From Wolfiporia cocos (Eukaryota; Basidiomycota; Agaricomycetes; Polyporales; Phaeolaceae), in NCBI GenBank assembly GCA_029448655.1, contig JACCLO010000019.1, positions 248,001-312,000 of the forward strand: a stretch of 64,000 bases of DNA, in the 5' to 3' direction. Shown here piece by piece: positions 9,401 to 19,724 of this stretch. The notes beneath the pieces were generated by a model. That model was not told where the DNA came from, searched no databases, and was given only the letters and a program-made list of their open reading frames with translations. Position numbers and translations under genes: made by a program. The stretch's first letter is position 1. Each line of letters begins with the position of its first letter.

Positions 9401-10885
9401 ATTTCGGACAGAGGACCGCAATTCTCGTCTGAGCTATTCAAGGGATGGTGCGAGCAATTGGGAATTCAGAGGTCGATGACGACAGCCTACCACCCGCAAG
9501 CGGACGGCCAAACGGAGAGAATTAACCAAATTCTAGAACAATACCTACGATGCTACATCGACGTTATCCAAAAAGATAACTGGGTGTTCTATCTCCCCAC
9601 GGCAGAGTTTGCGTACAATAACGCGGCCAGCGAAACGACCAAGAATAGTCCATTCTTCGTCGAACTAGGAAGGCATCCCAATGCAGGACCTACGGATTTG
9701 AAGCCGACGCAATATTCGGACTTAAATCAATTTGCTTACGCCAGATGGTCAGCACAAGAACAAGCTAAGGCAGCTATGAAATTGGCTGCCGAACGCTGGT
9801 CTTGGTACTATGATCAACACAAGCGCTCGGTACCGTTTAAAGTTGGCGACAAAGTTCTCGTCGACGCCCGTAGCTGGCAAGACTCCGAAAGAAGTCTTAG
9901 TCCACGCTATTTGGGACCATTTAAGATAATTGAACAATTATCCCCGGTCACCTTTAGGGTACATATGGACGAGCAATACAGGGCTTACCACCCAGTATTT
10001 CACGCTTCCAAGTTGGTCATGTACAAGGACCCTGTGCATCAGAAAAAACCAGAGCCTCAACCAGAAATGGTCGACGGCGAGGAAGTATGGGAAGTCGAGA
10101 AGATCTTAGATCATCGCCTCCGCGCAGGAAGAGTTGAATACAGAATCCGATGGAAAGGGTTCGGTATCAATGACGACTCCTGGGTACGCGAAGCCGATCT
10201 CGACTCGGCATATGACATTCTACAGGAATACAAGGCTTCACACCCTATTCCAATGCAGGATGTCCCCCTCAGGCGATCAGCTAGAAGGAAAGAAGCAGTT
10301 CACGTCTTCGACCCTGATAGCGACGACTGGGAAGCCGATGAATGCACGTGGCCAGACGACTGGCCGCAGTATCGCGAAGTATTTGCGAAGGACCCTAAGC
10401 AGCGCATGGTTAGACACCCCGACGGGGGATGGATGTCAGCTGACATCAACCAAAACGCGGACTTGAAAATCGTAGTCGGTGAAGGCGGCCGAATGCCGGA
10501 AAAAGGAACCAAGGACTCGGTTGGGTTTGATCTGTACACCGCAACAGGCGACGTTCTGCCAGCTCATGGGCAGACAGAATACAACACAAAACTGAAGATC
10601 CAGGTACCTTTCGGCACTTACGGACGTATCGCCCCCCGCTCTAGTCTCGCCCGCAAGGGCATAGACGTAATGGGTGGCGTCATCGACCACGATTATCAAG
10701 GCGAAGTAATCATTATTCTCCGGAATCACTCCGACGTATCTATTGATATTCGGGCCGGTGATAAGATTGCTCAGCTCATCTGCGAAGTTGCTAAGGACCC
10801 GCATATTACGCTACACGGAAAATCTTACTTTGAAAAGATTAAATCCGAGCGCGGTGCTGGTGGATTCGGCTCCACAGGAAAGTAA
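6350..10885 (+). CDS. pol: Pol polyprotein of element A with chromodomain and C-terminal dUTPase
   Basis: Open frame of 1,511 codons overlapping the gag end by 59 nt in the +1 phase; translation probably starts by frameshifting, so the first ATG need not be used. Domains: retropepsin with DTGAS at about residue 138; RT with FVPKKDGG and YLDD at about 513; RNase H to about 780; integrase with an HHCC finger at about 885-930 and the D957, D1020, E1056 triad (35-residue spacing between the last two); GPY/F-like region; chromodomain at about 1246-1300 (VEYRIRWKGF); then a complete dUTPase at about 1365-1511. The dUTPase shows all five motifs: VGFDLYT, PRSSLARKG, GGVIDHDYQGE, RAGDKIAQL and GGFGSTG. 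A dUTPase at this position, after the chromodomain, is unusual. It would lower dUTP during reverse transcription. All catalytic residues look intact. Confidence 0.95.
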   Translation: MSGLSRSPSPQPHVSKTFCEEHTSPAAAGSVQRPEEAHLYEEASQRPLILWEDKAVVRHPVSHLGIFGSSAMDFARRTRTLATRAPPVKYFYPDPLASKFFTLYNVHGNDSRDDNKSFSIEVELWVYGKKVNAMALIDTGASISVIDKKLVHEEKLVTQKLPSPLEIRNADGTSNTAGNINMAVKAYMVHEEHKSTEFLYVMDVQNADVILGYDWFLKHNPDFNWPEGTFTYRCTEKCKHGKRVSISEEEDEIEPRNIYQIINDFPIDFLGLEEPENPFVAWVNTLDEGTELLIDAIQSITEKSDDEFLTDADLQKWKSLVPEEYQEFGPTVFSQRASERMPERKPYDHAIDFPDDAVLPPPSKAYKMSPQEANSLDQWIQEELRKGYIRHSKSPIASPVFFVPKKDGGARMVVDYRKVNDLTIKNRYPLPRIDELIDKLSQASIFTKLDLRWGYNNVRIKEGDEWKTAFITPNGLYEAVVMYFGFCNAPSTFQHMMNDILGDLIREGKVIVYLDDILVFGNDLLEHRRIVKQVLQILQDNDLFAKPEKCFFEQSSIEYLGMVISKGKVEMDPKKVAGVMDWPTPAKVKDVQAFVGFANYYRRFIKDFSKVVKPLTDLSKKNTQWNWGPEQAEAFQTLKEAFTSAPILRIPDQESPFRVEADSSDYATGAVLSQYSSEDKLWHPVAFYSKSLSAAERNYEIYDKELLAIIRALEEWRHYLEGHPHKFEVWSDHLNLTYFKSAQRLTRRQARWSLYLTRFNFTMCHKPGKTMLTADPLSRRPDHEEGVELDNRDQILLKPEYFTVRALEASQQEIQSGDEDLLRQIRQALMNDQITKDYQELLKSGPKEFGKDLQEWNMEAGLLLRRGKVYVPKEPKELRTKILELHHDHVTAGHFGRWKTYELLSRNYWWPGMTTMVKQYVEGCDTCQRMKNRNQTPYGPLQPLPVPEAPWDTITIDFIVHLPPSGERKQFTAIMVVVDRLTKRAHFIPTSDNISAKELANLLYLRIYPNHGLPKQIISDRGPQFSSELFKGWCEQLGIQRSMTTAYHPQADGQTERINQILEQYLRCYIDVIQKDNWVFYLPTAEFAYNNAASETTKNSPFFVELGRHPNAGPTDLKPTQYSDLNQFAYARWSAQEQAKAAMKLAAERWSWYYDQHKRSVPFKVGDKVLVDARSWQDSERSLSPRYLGPFKIIEQLSPVTFRVHMDEQYRAYHPVFHASKLVMYKDPVHQKKPEPQPEMVDGEEVWEVEKILDHRLRAGRVEYRIRWKGFGINDDSWVREADLDSAYDILQEYKASHPIPMQDVPLRRSARRKEAVHVFDPDSDDWEADECTWPDDWPQYREVFAKDPKQRMVRHPDGGWMSADINQNADLKIVVGEGGRMPEKGTKDSVGFDLYTATGDVLPAHGQTEYNTKLKIQVPFGTYGRIAPRSSLARKGIDVMGGVIDHDYQGEVIIILRNHSDVSIDIRAGDKIAQLICEVAKDPHITLHGKSYFEKIKSERGAGGFGSTGK

Positions 10886-10910
10886 TCGTTCCATTAGGGA
10901 CAATGAAACC

Positions 10911-10924
10911 TGAAGAGGGGGTAA
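10911..10924 (+). other. Polypurine tract of element A
   Basis: The purine run GAAGAGGGGGTAA directly precedes the 3' LTR. It is the expected plus-strand primer. An almost identical tract (GAAGAGGGGGTAC) precedes the 3' LTRs of C and D on the other strand, and B has the same one at about 53006-53018. Confidence 0.8.
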
Positions 10925-11620
10925 TGTCACAGATTTGGGACATGCCATTATTTTTCCCGTATTTTTACCTATTTATCTGGTATTTCTACGACCTTGTAGA
11001 CATTTACGCTGCTAAGCGCCCGTCTACACGTACACGCAACCAAACAACACGTACACAACGCGGTATACGTCCACCTGTCATAACAACACGTACATAACAC
11101 GTTTGTACGCGTCAATGACTCAGCGGACTAACCTCCGGTGTCACGCGCCTTACTCATATCCCGATATCGGGCTATGTCAGTACATTTGGATAAGCGGCCC
11201 GCTCGTTATCACATGCCAATGCCCTTAACGATTACTCATATCCCGATCCCGGTATATAGTTATCACGTGCATGGCTTACTAACGTAGCAACGCCACTTCC
11301 ACAACATGGACCTACGGTCCTAACAACGATTCTTACTGGTGCGGCCATTACCGGCGCACATGGTCTACTGTAGTTTACGACTTAGCTGTATTAGTTATGT
11401 CTGCGCACAGACCGTCTTCATGTTTGGCTCCCTTACTGGTAACCAAACAATGCATGTATATAAGTAGGGCTATCGCTACGATAAGCCTTAGATTTGTTCT
11501 CTGCTATCGCATAGTCACATAACATCTCTACTGCGCCTACAAGCGTTCCTCACCAGCTTCAACAACTCCTTCAAGTCGTTACCAAGCTAAAGCGTGAGTC
11601 CCACAACCTTGTTTGTGTCA
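10925..11620 (+). repeat. Element A 3' LTR
   Basis: 696 bp, read as identical to the 5' LTR, followed by the CCCGC duplication. Identity implies a recent insertion or recent gene conversion. Confidence 0.95.
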
Positions 11621-11625
11621 CCCGC

Positions 11626-12811
11626 TCCCTACAATTGTCGCTGACTTCGCTGCTTTTATTGATCGTTGCTCTCACGCACTCAAATATTCCGATCTCCCTC
11701 CCTCGCGATGCTGTAATACCTACTCTGCACCACGATTTCTGCGATTCCTGACTGCCCAGTAGATTCGCTCGATGTAGTATGCCATTCGTAGTATTGACCA
11801 CTGTATTGTAACCGCGCGCCAATTATAATTTGCCCTGGACGTACTTCGAGTGCCTCAGATTAATCATCAGTCTGGGCGATTGGTCACAATATAATGTCTG
11901 AGTCAATACATTCTGGCCCATGAGGCCTGGCATCTGGTGGCTGACTTGAAACCATTCACTGGGGGCCCTTGTAAGTTTGCAACAATTCACCAGATGCCTC
12001 TACAACTGTGCAACAATCCACCAGATGCCTCTACAACTGTGAAACAATCCACCAGATGCCTTTAGTTTCCCAGTGTTCACCAGATGCCACCCGTGACTTT
12101 GCAACAATTTACCGGATGCCTCGATATTTTCCCAGAGGTCAAAATACAAAACATATTTTATCGGCCTAAATATGTCTGATAACGTATACCAGTCTGACAT
12201 TACTTTTTATCTACTATCTCGCCTTTTGCTGATGCACAGCACAGATACCGTTGCGCGTAGAAGCACATGAATCTATTGGAAGCGTCTAGTGCGTGGTGAG
12301 ACCGTGGGAGTAGTAGCGCCCCTGCATGGATCAGGTGCATGGCTGGACCGGAAGGGGTATGACGGCTGTCAGTATAAAGTCGAGTTGATGTACATGCCGC
12401 TGCGCGTTTATTTCATGAACGCAATACACCTTCAACGGAGTCCTTGACTGGCTGTTGTCTGGCACAACTCAGATTTCGTCGGTCCTTTCCCGTCCCGTCG
12501 AGGACGCATCCATGGTTCCCGAGGCCTCTAAAAGTGAAGTGTTTTGATATCTATCTATCATGAACCGCTAATATATGACGTTCAGACCGGAGTAAAAACC
12601 TACTATAAGTCGATTTGAGCACACCTGGGCCATCGATGGGCATTTTTCAATACAGTACATATCTTATCATGCACATCGTCAGAGTGCAATTGGCTCGTAG
12701 TCTACCAATAGTAGTAATACAGCACATCATGAACGGCTTCAAAAATCAAAATCACTGCAACACACCTCACACACGTAGTGGATGCCCCAGGCTCAAATCA
12801 TCACGCAGCTC
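11626..12811. other. Intergenic, no gene recognised
   Basis: No convincing coding sequence between element A and the 3' end of the CET1-like gene. The 5' part continues the host sequence split by element A. The only structure seen is the small CACCAGATGCC repeat cluster at about 11970-12120. Confidence 0.6.
11970..12120 (+). repeat. Imperfect tandem repeat, CACCAGATGCC core
   Basis: Five copies of (C/T)ACC(A/G)GATGCC are spaced by 25-37 nt. Two adjacent units share the longer context CTCTACAACTGTG(C/A)AACAATC. There is no coding potential. Confidence 0.7.
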
Positions 12812-14096
12812 TCATGGAAACTGCCAGCCATCGCCCGCATTCCGCACCAGGATCCGCGCATTATTTACAAACGCCCGGATAAGCTCGTCAAACGCGCCGC
12901 GCTCCTCCTCTGAGACATTCGGGTCCCCTCGTTTCGCGGCTGTAGACAACAGATATTCAGGCCGCGCCACCTCCACCTCGAGCTCGTGCAAGACCTCCTG
13001 TTAAGCGCAATGTGTCCTGCGAGTCAGTAATTGCGAGTAAGACAAGACGAACGTACCTTTGGACCGCCCGCATTCGTCGACGTGACCTGCGTCAAGTCAA
13101 TGATGAACTCCTCGTGCGCGTAGCTCATCCGGTCTTTTTTGCGTGTAAGGGTAGCGACGCCGATGGGCATCGACACTGCGCTCCCAGCCTCCCGTTAGCT
13201 TACACGCGTCATGCGCGCCTCACACAAGACGACTGACCAGGCACTTCGACGTTCACGCTGATCCGCCAGTCTGCGGCGCGCTTCGGAGAGTAGATGTCGA
13301 GGCTCCCGAGACGGATTTTGCGCACGCACGCGGTGACCGTGCCCGTCTTCTCGTCGCGCGTGACCCGCACACGCTCGCCGCGCGCACCATCGGGACTGTA
13401 GAACGAGTCGACGAGGTGTAGGTGCGCGTAGTTGATCGGCGAGGGCGATGCAGGCGTCGGGGCCATTTTGAGGTTGTTGAGGAGGGTGTTGAAGTGCTTG
13501 TGCTGGCTCTGTGCGCACGCCGTGCCTCAGCGAACGCCAAAATTGCGCGCGCCGGCGGGACTTACGGCGGACATGTTGGACTCAAACCGGCAGTCGATCG
13601 CGTTTGGCACGAGGACTGGGAAGGACAGGGAGCCGCGCACGCGTCATGGATGGGAGGAGGGTAGGGCACGCCGGCGCATATCTGCAATGAATTCATAACC
13701 CGCCACACGATGCGCAGAGCACGCACTGGTCTCGACAAGCATAGGCAGCTGCAGCCGCTGGCTGGTCGCCTTGTCCCTCAGGATGCCGATCTTCGCCTCG
13801 ACCTCGACAGTGCCCGCGCCGTCGGGACGCTGGCCGATCATGTGGTGCACCCAGTCGGCGACCTCGCGGATGAACTCGTCGAGCGGCTCTACGCCGAGGA
13901 TGGAGAGCGACAGGGGCGGGAGCGGAGACGCGCGAGAGGCGCCGTTCGTGCCTGTGTGTCCGTTACTGGTCGTGCTGCTGCTATATCCCGGCTGAGATGC
14001 CGAGGGGTGCGATGCGGGAGGGGGCGTCCGGCGCGCGCGTTTCGGCGGACGCTGGTCGTAGGCCGAGTCGTCAGCATGTTGATCCTTGCCGTCCAT
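12812..14096 (-). CDS. mRNA-capping enzyme beta subunit / RNA 5'-triphosphatase (CET1-like)
   Basis: Five exons on the minus strand: 13727-14096, 13566-13615, 13238-13508, 13057-13175 and 12812-12997. They splice in frame to 331 aa. The enzyme removes the gamma-phosphate from nascent mRNA 5' ends, the first capping step, in the nucleus. It belongs to the fungal triphosphate-tunnel metalloenzyme family: strand beta-1 VEVEAKIG gives the ExExK metal motif (about residue 110), KIRLGSLDIYSP and DWRISVNVEVP match the tunnel wall, and HELEVEVA near the C-terminus gives the second ExE metal motif. The N-terminus (KRARRTPPP, Ser/Thr-rich) is disordered, as in yeast Cet1. It is divergently arranged with the BCKDHA-like gene. 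Start chosen at the first ATG giving the basic tail; introns have clean GT-AG ends. Confidence 0.9.
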
Positions 14097-14266
14097 GGTG
14101 CGTCGTGTGTCGTGCAGTCGGACAAGTGTTTTTATCGTCGCAGCATAAGGATGGTGCGGAGTCGGTGCAGGTAAAGGACGCGAGTGGCGGTGCACGAGGC
14201 CGACGCATTCGCGGAGATGGACCGCGCACAGACGCCGGCGATGGGCGCTTGCACGCATTACCCCGC
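14097..14266. promoter_or_regulatory. Shared divergent promoter region (170 bp)
   Basis: The start codons of the minus-strand capping gene and the plus-strand dehydrogenase gene are only 170 bp apart, so the two promoters must overlap. No clear TATA box was seen. Confidence 0.45.
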
Positions 14267-16211
14267 ATGATCAGCCGTCCTCGCTCACAGGCACCCATGC
14301 TTATCCTTCGCTCTCCCCATCTTGCGCGTCGCACGGGCACCGTCTGCCGCGCACTGAGGCAGGCTCGTGCACGGATCACGACTCAACACGGACACCTGCC
14401 CTCCTCCGAGTCGCCCATCACGCCCAATCTCCAGTTTATCAGCTCGGTCACCCAGGACGGAAGCAAGATTCCAACGTACAGAGTGCTTGATGGAGCAGGC
14501 ACACCACTAGAGGGCGCGATCCTTCCCGATGTAAGCTCAAGGCGACATGCTCTGCGAACCAGTGCACTCTGACATGCCAGAAAGATTGACGAGGCGATGG
14601 CGAGGCGAATGTGAGCGCACGCATACCGGCGTGTTGTAATCATGCTTATTGACGACGTTTGTGCGACATCTAGGTACGAGAACATGGTACAGCTTCCGAT
14701 CATCGACAACCTCATGTACAACGTCCAGCGGCAAGGGAAGCTCGCCTTCTATGTGAGTCTCACATTCATTTATCTTCATTACAGGCATTGACGCCAGGCC
14801 AGATGACACACGTAAGTACGTCAATAATATGTCCCTGAGAACTGAGCTATATGCGCGACAAGTACGGGGAGGAGGCCACGCTGATTGGGTCTGCCGCGGC
14901 TCTGGCTCCCGACGATGAGTGAGTGGCGTGCGGTTATCTCCGCCCGAGCAAGCTGTCTGACTGACCCACAGAGTGTTTGGTACCTAATCTGCTGCAGTAT
15001 GCGCGTTATGGCTCACTCGTTACGTCTATAGGACAATACCGAGAGCTGGGCGTACTGATGTGGCGAGGGTTCACGATTGACAACATGATGAACTCTTGCT
15101 TTGGGAACTGCGAGGATCCGTGCACGAGAGGGAAGCAGATGCCTATGGTGCGCCATGCCTCCGTCTCTGCTCTCGCCGATGGCATGACCCGCGCGCACGC
15201 CAGCACTTTGGCACCCGTGCCTACCACTTCCACACCATCTCGTCGCCTCTAGCGACACAGATCCCTCAGGCAGCGGGGGCCGCCTACGCCATCAAGCGGG
15301 ATCCGGCTAGACGTGGCAAGAACTGCGCAGCAGTATACTTTGGCGAGGGCGCCGCCTCCGAGGGCGACTTTCACGCCGGCATGCTGTTCGGTGCGCGCCA
15401 CACTTGCCACACTTGCCACACGCGCCAGAGACATCGCTGATGCCTTTGACGCGCAGCGTCAACGATCGGCTCTCCGACGTTGTTCATCGTGCGCAACAAT
15501 GGCTTTGCGATCTCGACGCCGGCGACGGAGCAGTACTACGGCGACGGGATCGCGGCGCGCGGGCCGGGATACGGCGTGCACACGATCAGGGTGGACGGGA
15601 ACGACGTGTACGCGGTGTACAGCGCCGTCAAGGAGGCGCGCCGGCTGTGCATTGAGGAGGGCCGGGGCGTGCTCGTCGAGGCGATGACCTACCGGTGCGC
15701 ACCTTCCTTCCCTTCGACCACACCACTGGCTGCCACTGACCGCAACGCGCAGCGTGGGACACCACTCGACCTCGGACGACTCGTTTGCGTACCGGCCACG
15801 GCAGGAAGTCGAAGACCGGAAGCGGATCGACAACCCGATCGCGCGTTTCCGGCTGTTCCTCGAGGCGCGCGGGTGGTGGTCTGAGGCGGAGGAGGGCGCG
15901 TACAAGGCGCGGACGAAGGAGGCGGTCATGGCCGCGTTCCGGCGGGCGGAGACGCTGCCGAAGCCGGAGGTGCGCGAGATGTTCGACCACGTGTACGGCG
16001 GGGAGGACCCGTGGATGATCGTGAGTGAACGACTGGTTCTGCATTTTTGACTAAAGGAACTGATGGCGGCGGGTGTCGCGACGGGCAGCGTGAGCAGCGG
16101 GAGGAGCTGAGCCGGCTGCTGCGGAAGTATGGAGAGGCATGGGAGCCGTGGCGGGCAGAGCTGCAGAAGCACAAGGGTGCGGGCAGAGAGCTGATCGGCG
16201 AGCAGCCGTGA
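14267..16211 (+). CDS. Branched-chain 2-oxoacid dehydrogenase E1 alpha subunit, mitochondrial
   Basis: Eleven exons: 14267-14530, 14585-14610, 14674-14752, 14803-14811, 14863-14918, 14972-14979, 15032-15147, 15204-15390, 15457-15694, 15753-16020 and 16089-16211. They encode 457 aa. It decarboxylates the 2-oxoacids of Leu, Ile and Val with thiamine diphosphate in the mitochondrial matrix, with E1 beta. The Arg-rich, acid-poor N-terminus ([19 protein letters not shown]) is a good targeting peptide. The TPP motif ([13 protein letters not shown] through RNN) and the regulatory phosphorylation loop ([17 protein letters not shown]) are present, as is [19 protein letters not shown]. Two exons are only 9 and 8 nt (MTH, and EVFG across junctions); both are needed to restore conserved residues. 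An alternative start is ATG 14297. Confidence 0.95.
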
Positions 16212-17040
16212 ATCGGGCGCTGTGATGCCCTGCTGCACGCGACGACGCGGCGTCGCACAGACGGTGATATGCACCTTCGGATTCTTGGATGACGCGGATG
16301 GACTCGTCATACTGATTCGTGCCTATTGTACATGTACCCTGTAGGATATTACCAAGAGATAGGTCGTTGGTATGCCGACCGGAAGAAGACGCTCGACTCC
16401 AGGCTCACACAGCACATTAGCCCTGAGCAATGCGAGTAATCCTGTGGTCCTCAGGGCAGACACAACGAACGTCCTTGGTGAAGGCGTTTGTCGACTGGTG
16501 CTGTGGCTGACGCACTGACGCCCGATGGCGGTGGCTGGCGGGCCGCTAACGCCGGCAAGGAGACGACGGTTGCCGTAGGACGAGGGTGGCTAGGCTGGGT
16601 GTCTCATCCTGCTCCGTCAACTCCGCGCTTGTGCTCTGATGAAAGCTTCGCGGGCCTCACGTCAGCAGGTGCTTGCTTGCTGGCATGGCCAGATACCGCG
16701 AATAGAGAATCCACGCTTCGCCGATTATTCGTACTGCTAATGCTCTTTCCAGGACACCTGAGTGTGCTGCGACCGTGTGCATGTCGCTTTGCAGCAAACA
16801 AAGGTATGTGTTTTTAAACTCGGTCGGTAATCGGCGACGGGGCAGGCCCGGACATCATGGCAGATAAGTGTGTCCTTGACGACCGCAGAAACGGGTTCGC
16901 GATTGCAAAGGTGCTTTCTCTTCCCGCTGCACTCTCGCCGGACCAGGTGTGCATTCCTCAGGCTGGATGTCCCAGACCTTTGTTCTCTCTTGAACCAGGC
17001 GTGTCTTGCCAGGTCAAGACTGTGGCCGCTCCTTTCCTTC
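16212..17040. other. Intergenic, nothing recognised
   Basis: About 830 bp between the dehydrogenase and the membrane-protein gene. Several short frames exist, but none has codon bias or motifs that I can support. It presumably holds a terminator and the promoter of the next gene. Confidence 0.5.
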
Positions 17041-18933
17041 ATGTTCTTCTCCTCTTTCGCCCCCGCCGCCTTTCTTGCGCTGGCCCTCGCTCCCCAGGCC
17101 GCGCTCGGGTTCTTCAATTTTGTTACCTTCTCCAATGCGCTCCAGTGCGCCCCCTTTTCTGTCCAGTTCTCCGGCGGGCAGCCTCCCACCGCATGGCCGC
17201 TCAAGCTCACCGTCGTCCCGCTCAATGCGACGCCCATCTCCATTGATCTACCCAACTCGGTGTGGAACGAGACCACCGAGACCGGGCACGCGATTACCTT
17301 CCTGCCGCTTCGTGAAGGGACGTTCTTCATCGCGTCGCTTGACGACGCCAACGGCGTGTCCGCGGGGCTGGTGTCCGACGTGATCAAGGTAGAGCCGTTC
17401 AACGACACGTCCTGCCTCGGCCAGACCGAGCACGCGGAGAGTGCGCTTTACGCGCTCTCGGGTGGGCTGTCGCAGTGTGAGCCATTTACTGTTTCCTATA
17501 ATACCTCCCAAGTGGACGCCGCGCCCTCCGTCCGTGCCTTCATACCCAAGGGCGTCTCATTCACCGTCAACCAGAGCTCTGCAAATGCTGCGTTGGGCAC
17601 GGCGTCGTACATTATGGACGCGTTCCACGGTTCCGAGGTGGCGCTGCTGCTCAATGACAGCCACGGGCACGAGGCAACGAGCAGCCTGCTCAGTGTGGGC
17701 GGGAACTCGGAGAGCAGCGGTACCTGTATACCCTCCTTCTCAAACTCCACGTCAGCAGCCAACACCACGGCGTACACAAGCTCAAGCTCAACCACTAACA
17801 CTACGACGTACACAAGCTCAAGCTCGACCACTGTCACTGCGTCCATGCGAGACACCATGAGCCGTTCAAGCAGTCTATCCCAGTAAGTATTGCCGCTTGT
17901 TCGGACCGCCCATCGGTACCTGCTCATCCCAATGCTCTTGTTCTTGAAAAGGGGAGCGATTATCGCCATAGCAGCTGCATCCGGGTCCATTGTGGTTGTT
18001 ATTGTACTTGCCATGTCCATTTGGATCATCTGCTGGCGGCGCAAAATACAGCAGCAGATATCTGCGCCTGCCGAGGCCGAGCGCGGGACGTACGACTACC
18101 CCGCGGCTCCGCCGGAAGACGAGAAGCGTGCGCCTCCACAGGCGGGCACCTCTCACGCTGCGATGTTCTCGTGGGACTCGAACGCGCAGACGGCATGGTC
18201 ACGCGCGAGCAAAGCTGCCGATGACGCCACGGGCGAGCAGTACATCCGCAACCCGCTCTACACAAGCTCGCAGCTCTGGCTGACGTCTCCAACCGCGTCG
18301 AGCTCGCCCACGTCCGCACGGCGCTCCGCGCTGAGTACGACGCCCAGCTCTGGTTCACGCTCTGGATCCGCGCGCTCCAGCAAGCATGAGACAAGTCTCC
18401 GCAGCGCCATGTTCTCATCGCTGGTCAATACGCCGGCGCCAACTGCGCCTTCTCCCGCGCGCCTTGCAGACGCACCCGGAGGCAGGAAGACGCCGCAGAC
18501 AGCCCTTTCGCCGTCAACGTCGCTCAGCCGCCGGGGCTCGCAGCGGAACCTGCCCTCTTCCCCAACGACGACGATCTCGACAGTGGACATTGAGCACTTC
18601 CGGGACATGGCGGAGCGATACGCGCCTGCAGCCACCGACGCTGGCCCGCCGCTCCCCACGTCTCCGCGCGGCGCGCGCGACGCCGTGCGGACAAGTGCGT
18701 ACCTCGCGGGCGTCGAGTCGCTCTCGCTGCGCAGCCCGCCGAGCGTACGCGTCCGCCCGCCATCGCTGCTGCTGCGCTCGGGTGCGGGCTCTGCGACGTC
18801 GTCGATGTACTCACTGCATGTCGGCAGCCCAAGTGGGCACCGCCCCGCGCTGAGCACGCATATCCACCGCGACCCGCCGCAGGCACGCGTCCCGTCGTCG
18901 CCCATGCCCTCGCCGCTCCCCTCGCCGCTGTGA
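17041..18933 (+). CDS. Secreted-type single-pass membrane protein, unknown function
   Basis: Two exons, 17041-17882 and 17952-18933, encode 607 aa. The start is chosen because it gives a clean signal peptide (MFFSSFAPAAFLALALAPQA). The ectodomain (about 23-240) has several N-glycosylation sequons and two similar halves, each beginning with a QC..FTVSYN/QCAPFSVQF-like strand. A Ser/Thr/Asn-rich stalk (repeats of AYTSSSSTTNTT type) precedes a hydrophobic helix at about 283-308 (IIAIAAASGSIVVVIVLAMS), then WWRR-like basic residues and a long, Ser/Pro-rich cytoplasmic tail. This layout is common in basidiomycete cell-surface proteins of unknown role and resembles wall-stress sensors in general form. 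No enzymatic motif. Confidence 0.8.
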
Positions 18934-19594
18934 TTGTTATGTTGCGTCTTGTTCTGTGTGCATAGACCTTGCCCTAGCTTGTTGACGACACCGAGGTTGA
19001 GCCTCCATGACGAGACGCTCGATGCGTCCTTATTTGGGTTTCTGCGATAGGCCTTCCAGGCAGACGACGGGACGCGTATGCCGATGCTATTGCGTGCTGT
19101 CTGTCGCCCGTTCATGCGTGGTGTATTTCCGCCAATTTTGCCCACAGCTAGTATGGGACCTGGACCTTGGAGCTCAAACTGGAACTGGAACTTGACCGAG
19201 ACTAGCCAGTCTGGCGCGGGTGGGCCCGCTTTATGTTTGTACGATAGATTCCCTTCTGTTCTTTATATCGCTTCGGAAACAAGCTGGGATTGTGTCCGTT
19301 TTCTGCCTCGCCGACTCTGAATCTAGCCGTCGTGCTTGGCTCTTCGTGCTTCATCTCCGTATCGATACCTCCAGTCGTGCATTGCTATTCCGTGTATCCA
19401 CGCGTGTAATGTAACATTAGGAGCCTCAAGCGGATTATTATGGTCGGAGATGTTGCCGATCAATTCTGTTGTTGTGAACGATATTCTCGGGGGAGGTGGG
19501 TTAACTCCAAACCAGATATTGGAATCACCATCGATCCAATCGTATGCAGCCGGTTGTTCTCATTGGTCATTTTGTGGCGATGCCGCCACACGTA

Positions 19595-19648
19595 TCTCCG
19601 GACAACATCATGTGCGCTCCGTCTCCGGACAACATCATGTGCGCTCCG
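19595..19648 (+). repeat. Tandem duplication, 27 bp x 2
   Basis: Two exact adjacent copies, 19595-19621 and 19622-19648, each beginning TCTCCGGACAACATC and ending GCGCTCCG. Confidence 0.9.
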
Positions 19649-19724
19649 TATGTACTGTCCGCGACGTGGCAATGAACGCACGTGCAATCGATCGTCGTGC
19701 TCTTTCACAATTACAACATGCAAG

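Larger units (their letters stand above)
1629..11620 (+). mobile_element. Element A: complete Ty3/Gypsy chromodomain LTR retrotransposon
   Basis: The 9,992 bp element is bounded by two 696 bp LTRs that I read as identical, and by a 5 bp target duplication CCCGC (1624-1628 and 11621-11625). The order is LTR, self-priming PBS, about 1 kb leader, ORF0, gag, pol (PR-RT-RNase H-IN-chromodomain-dUTPase), polypurine tract, LTR. All three ORFs are open, and the catalytic motifs of protease, RT, integrase and dUTPase are intact. It is therefore a candidate recently active, autonomous element. It inserted just downstream of the serine-rich tail frame. Confidence 0.95.
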
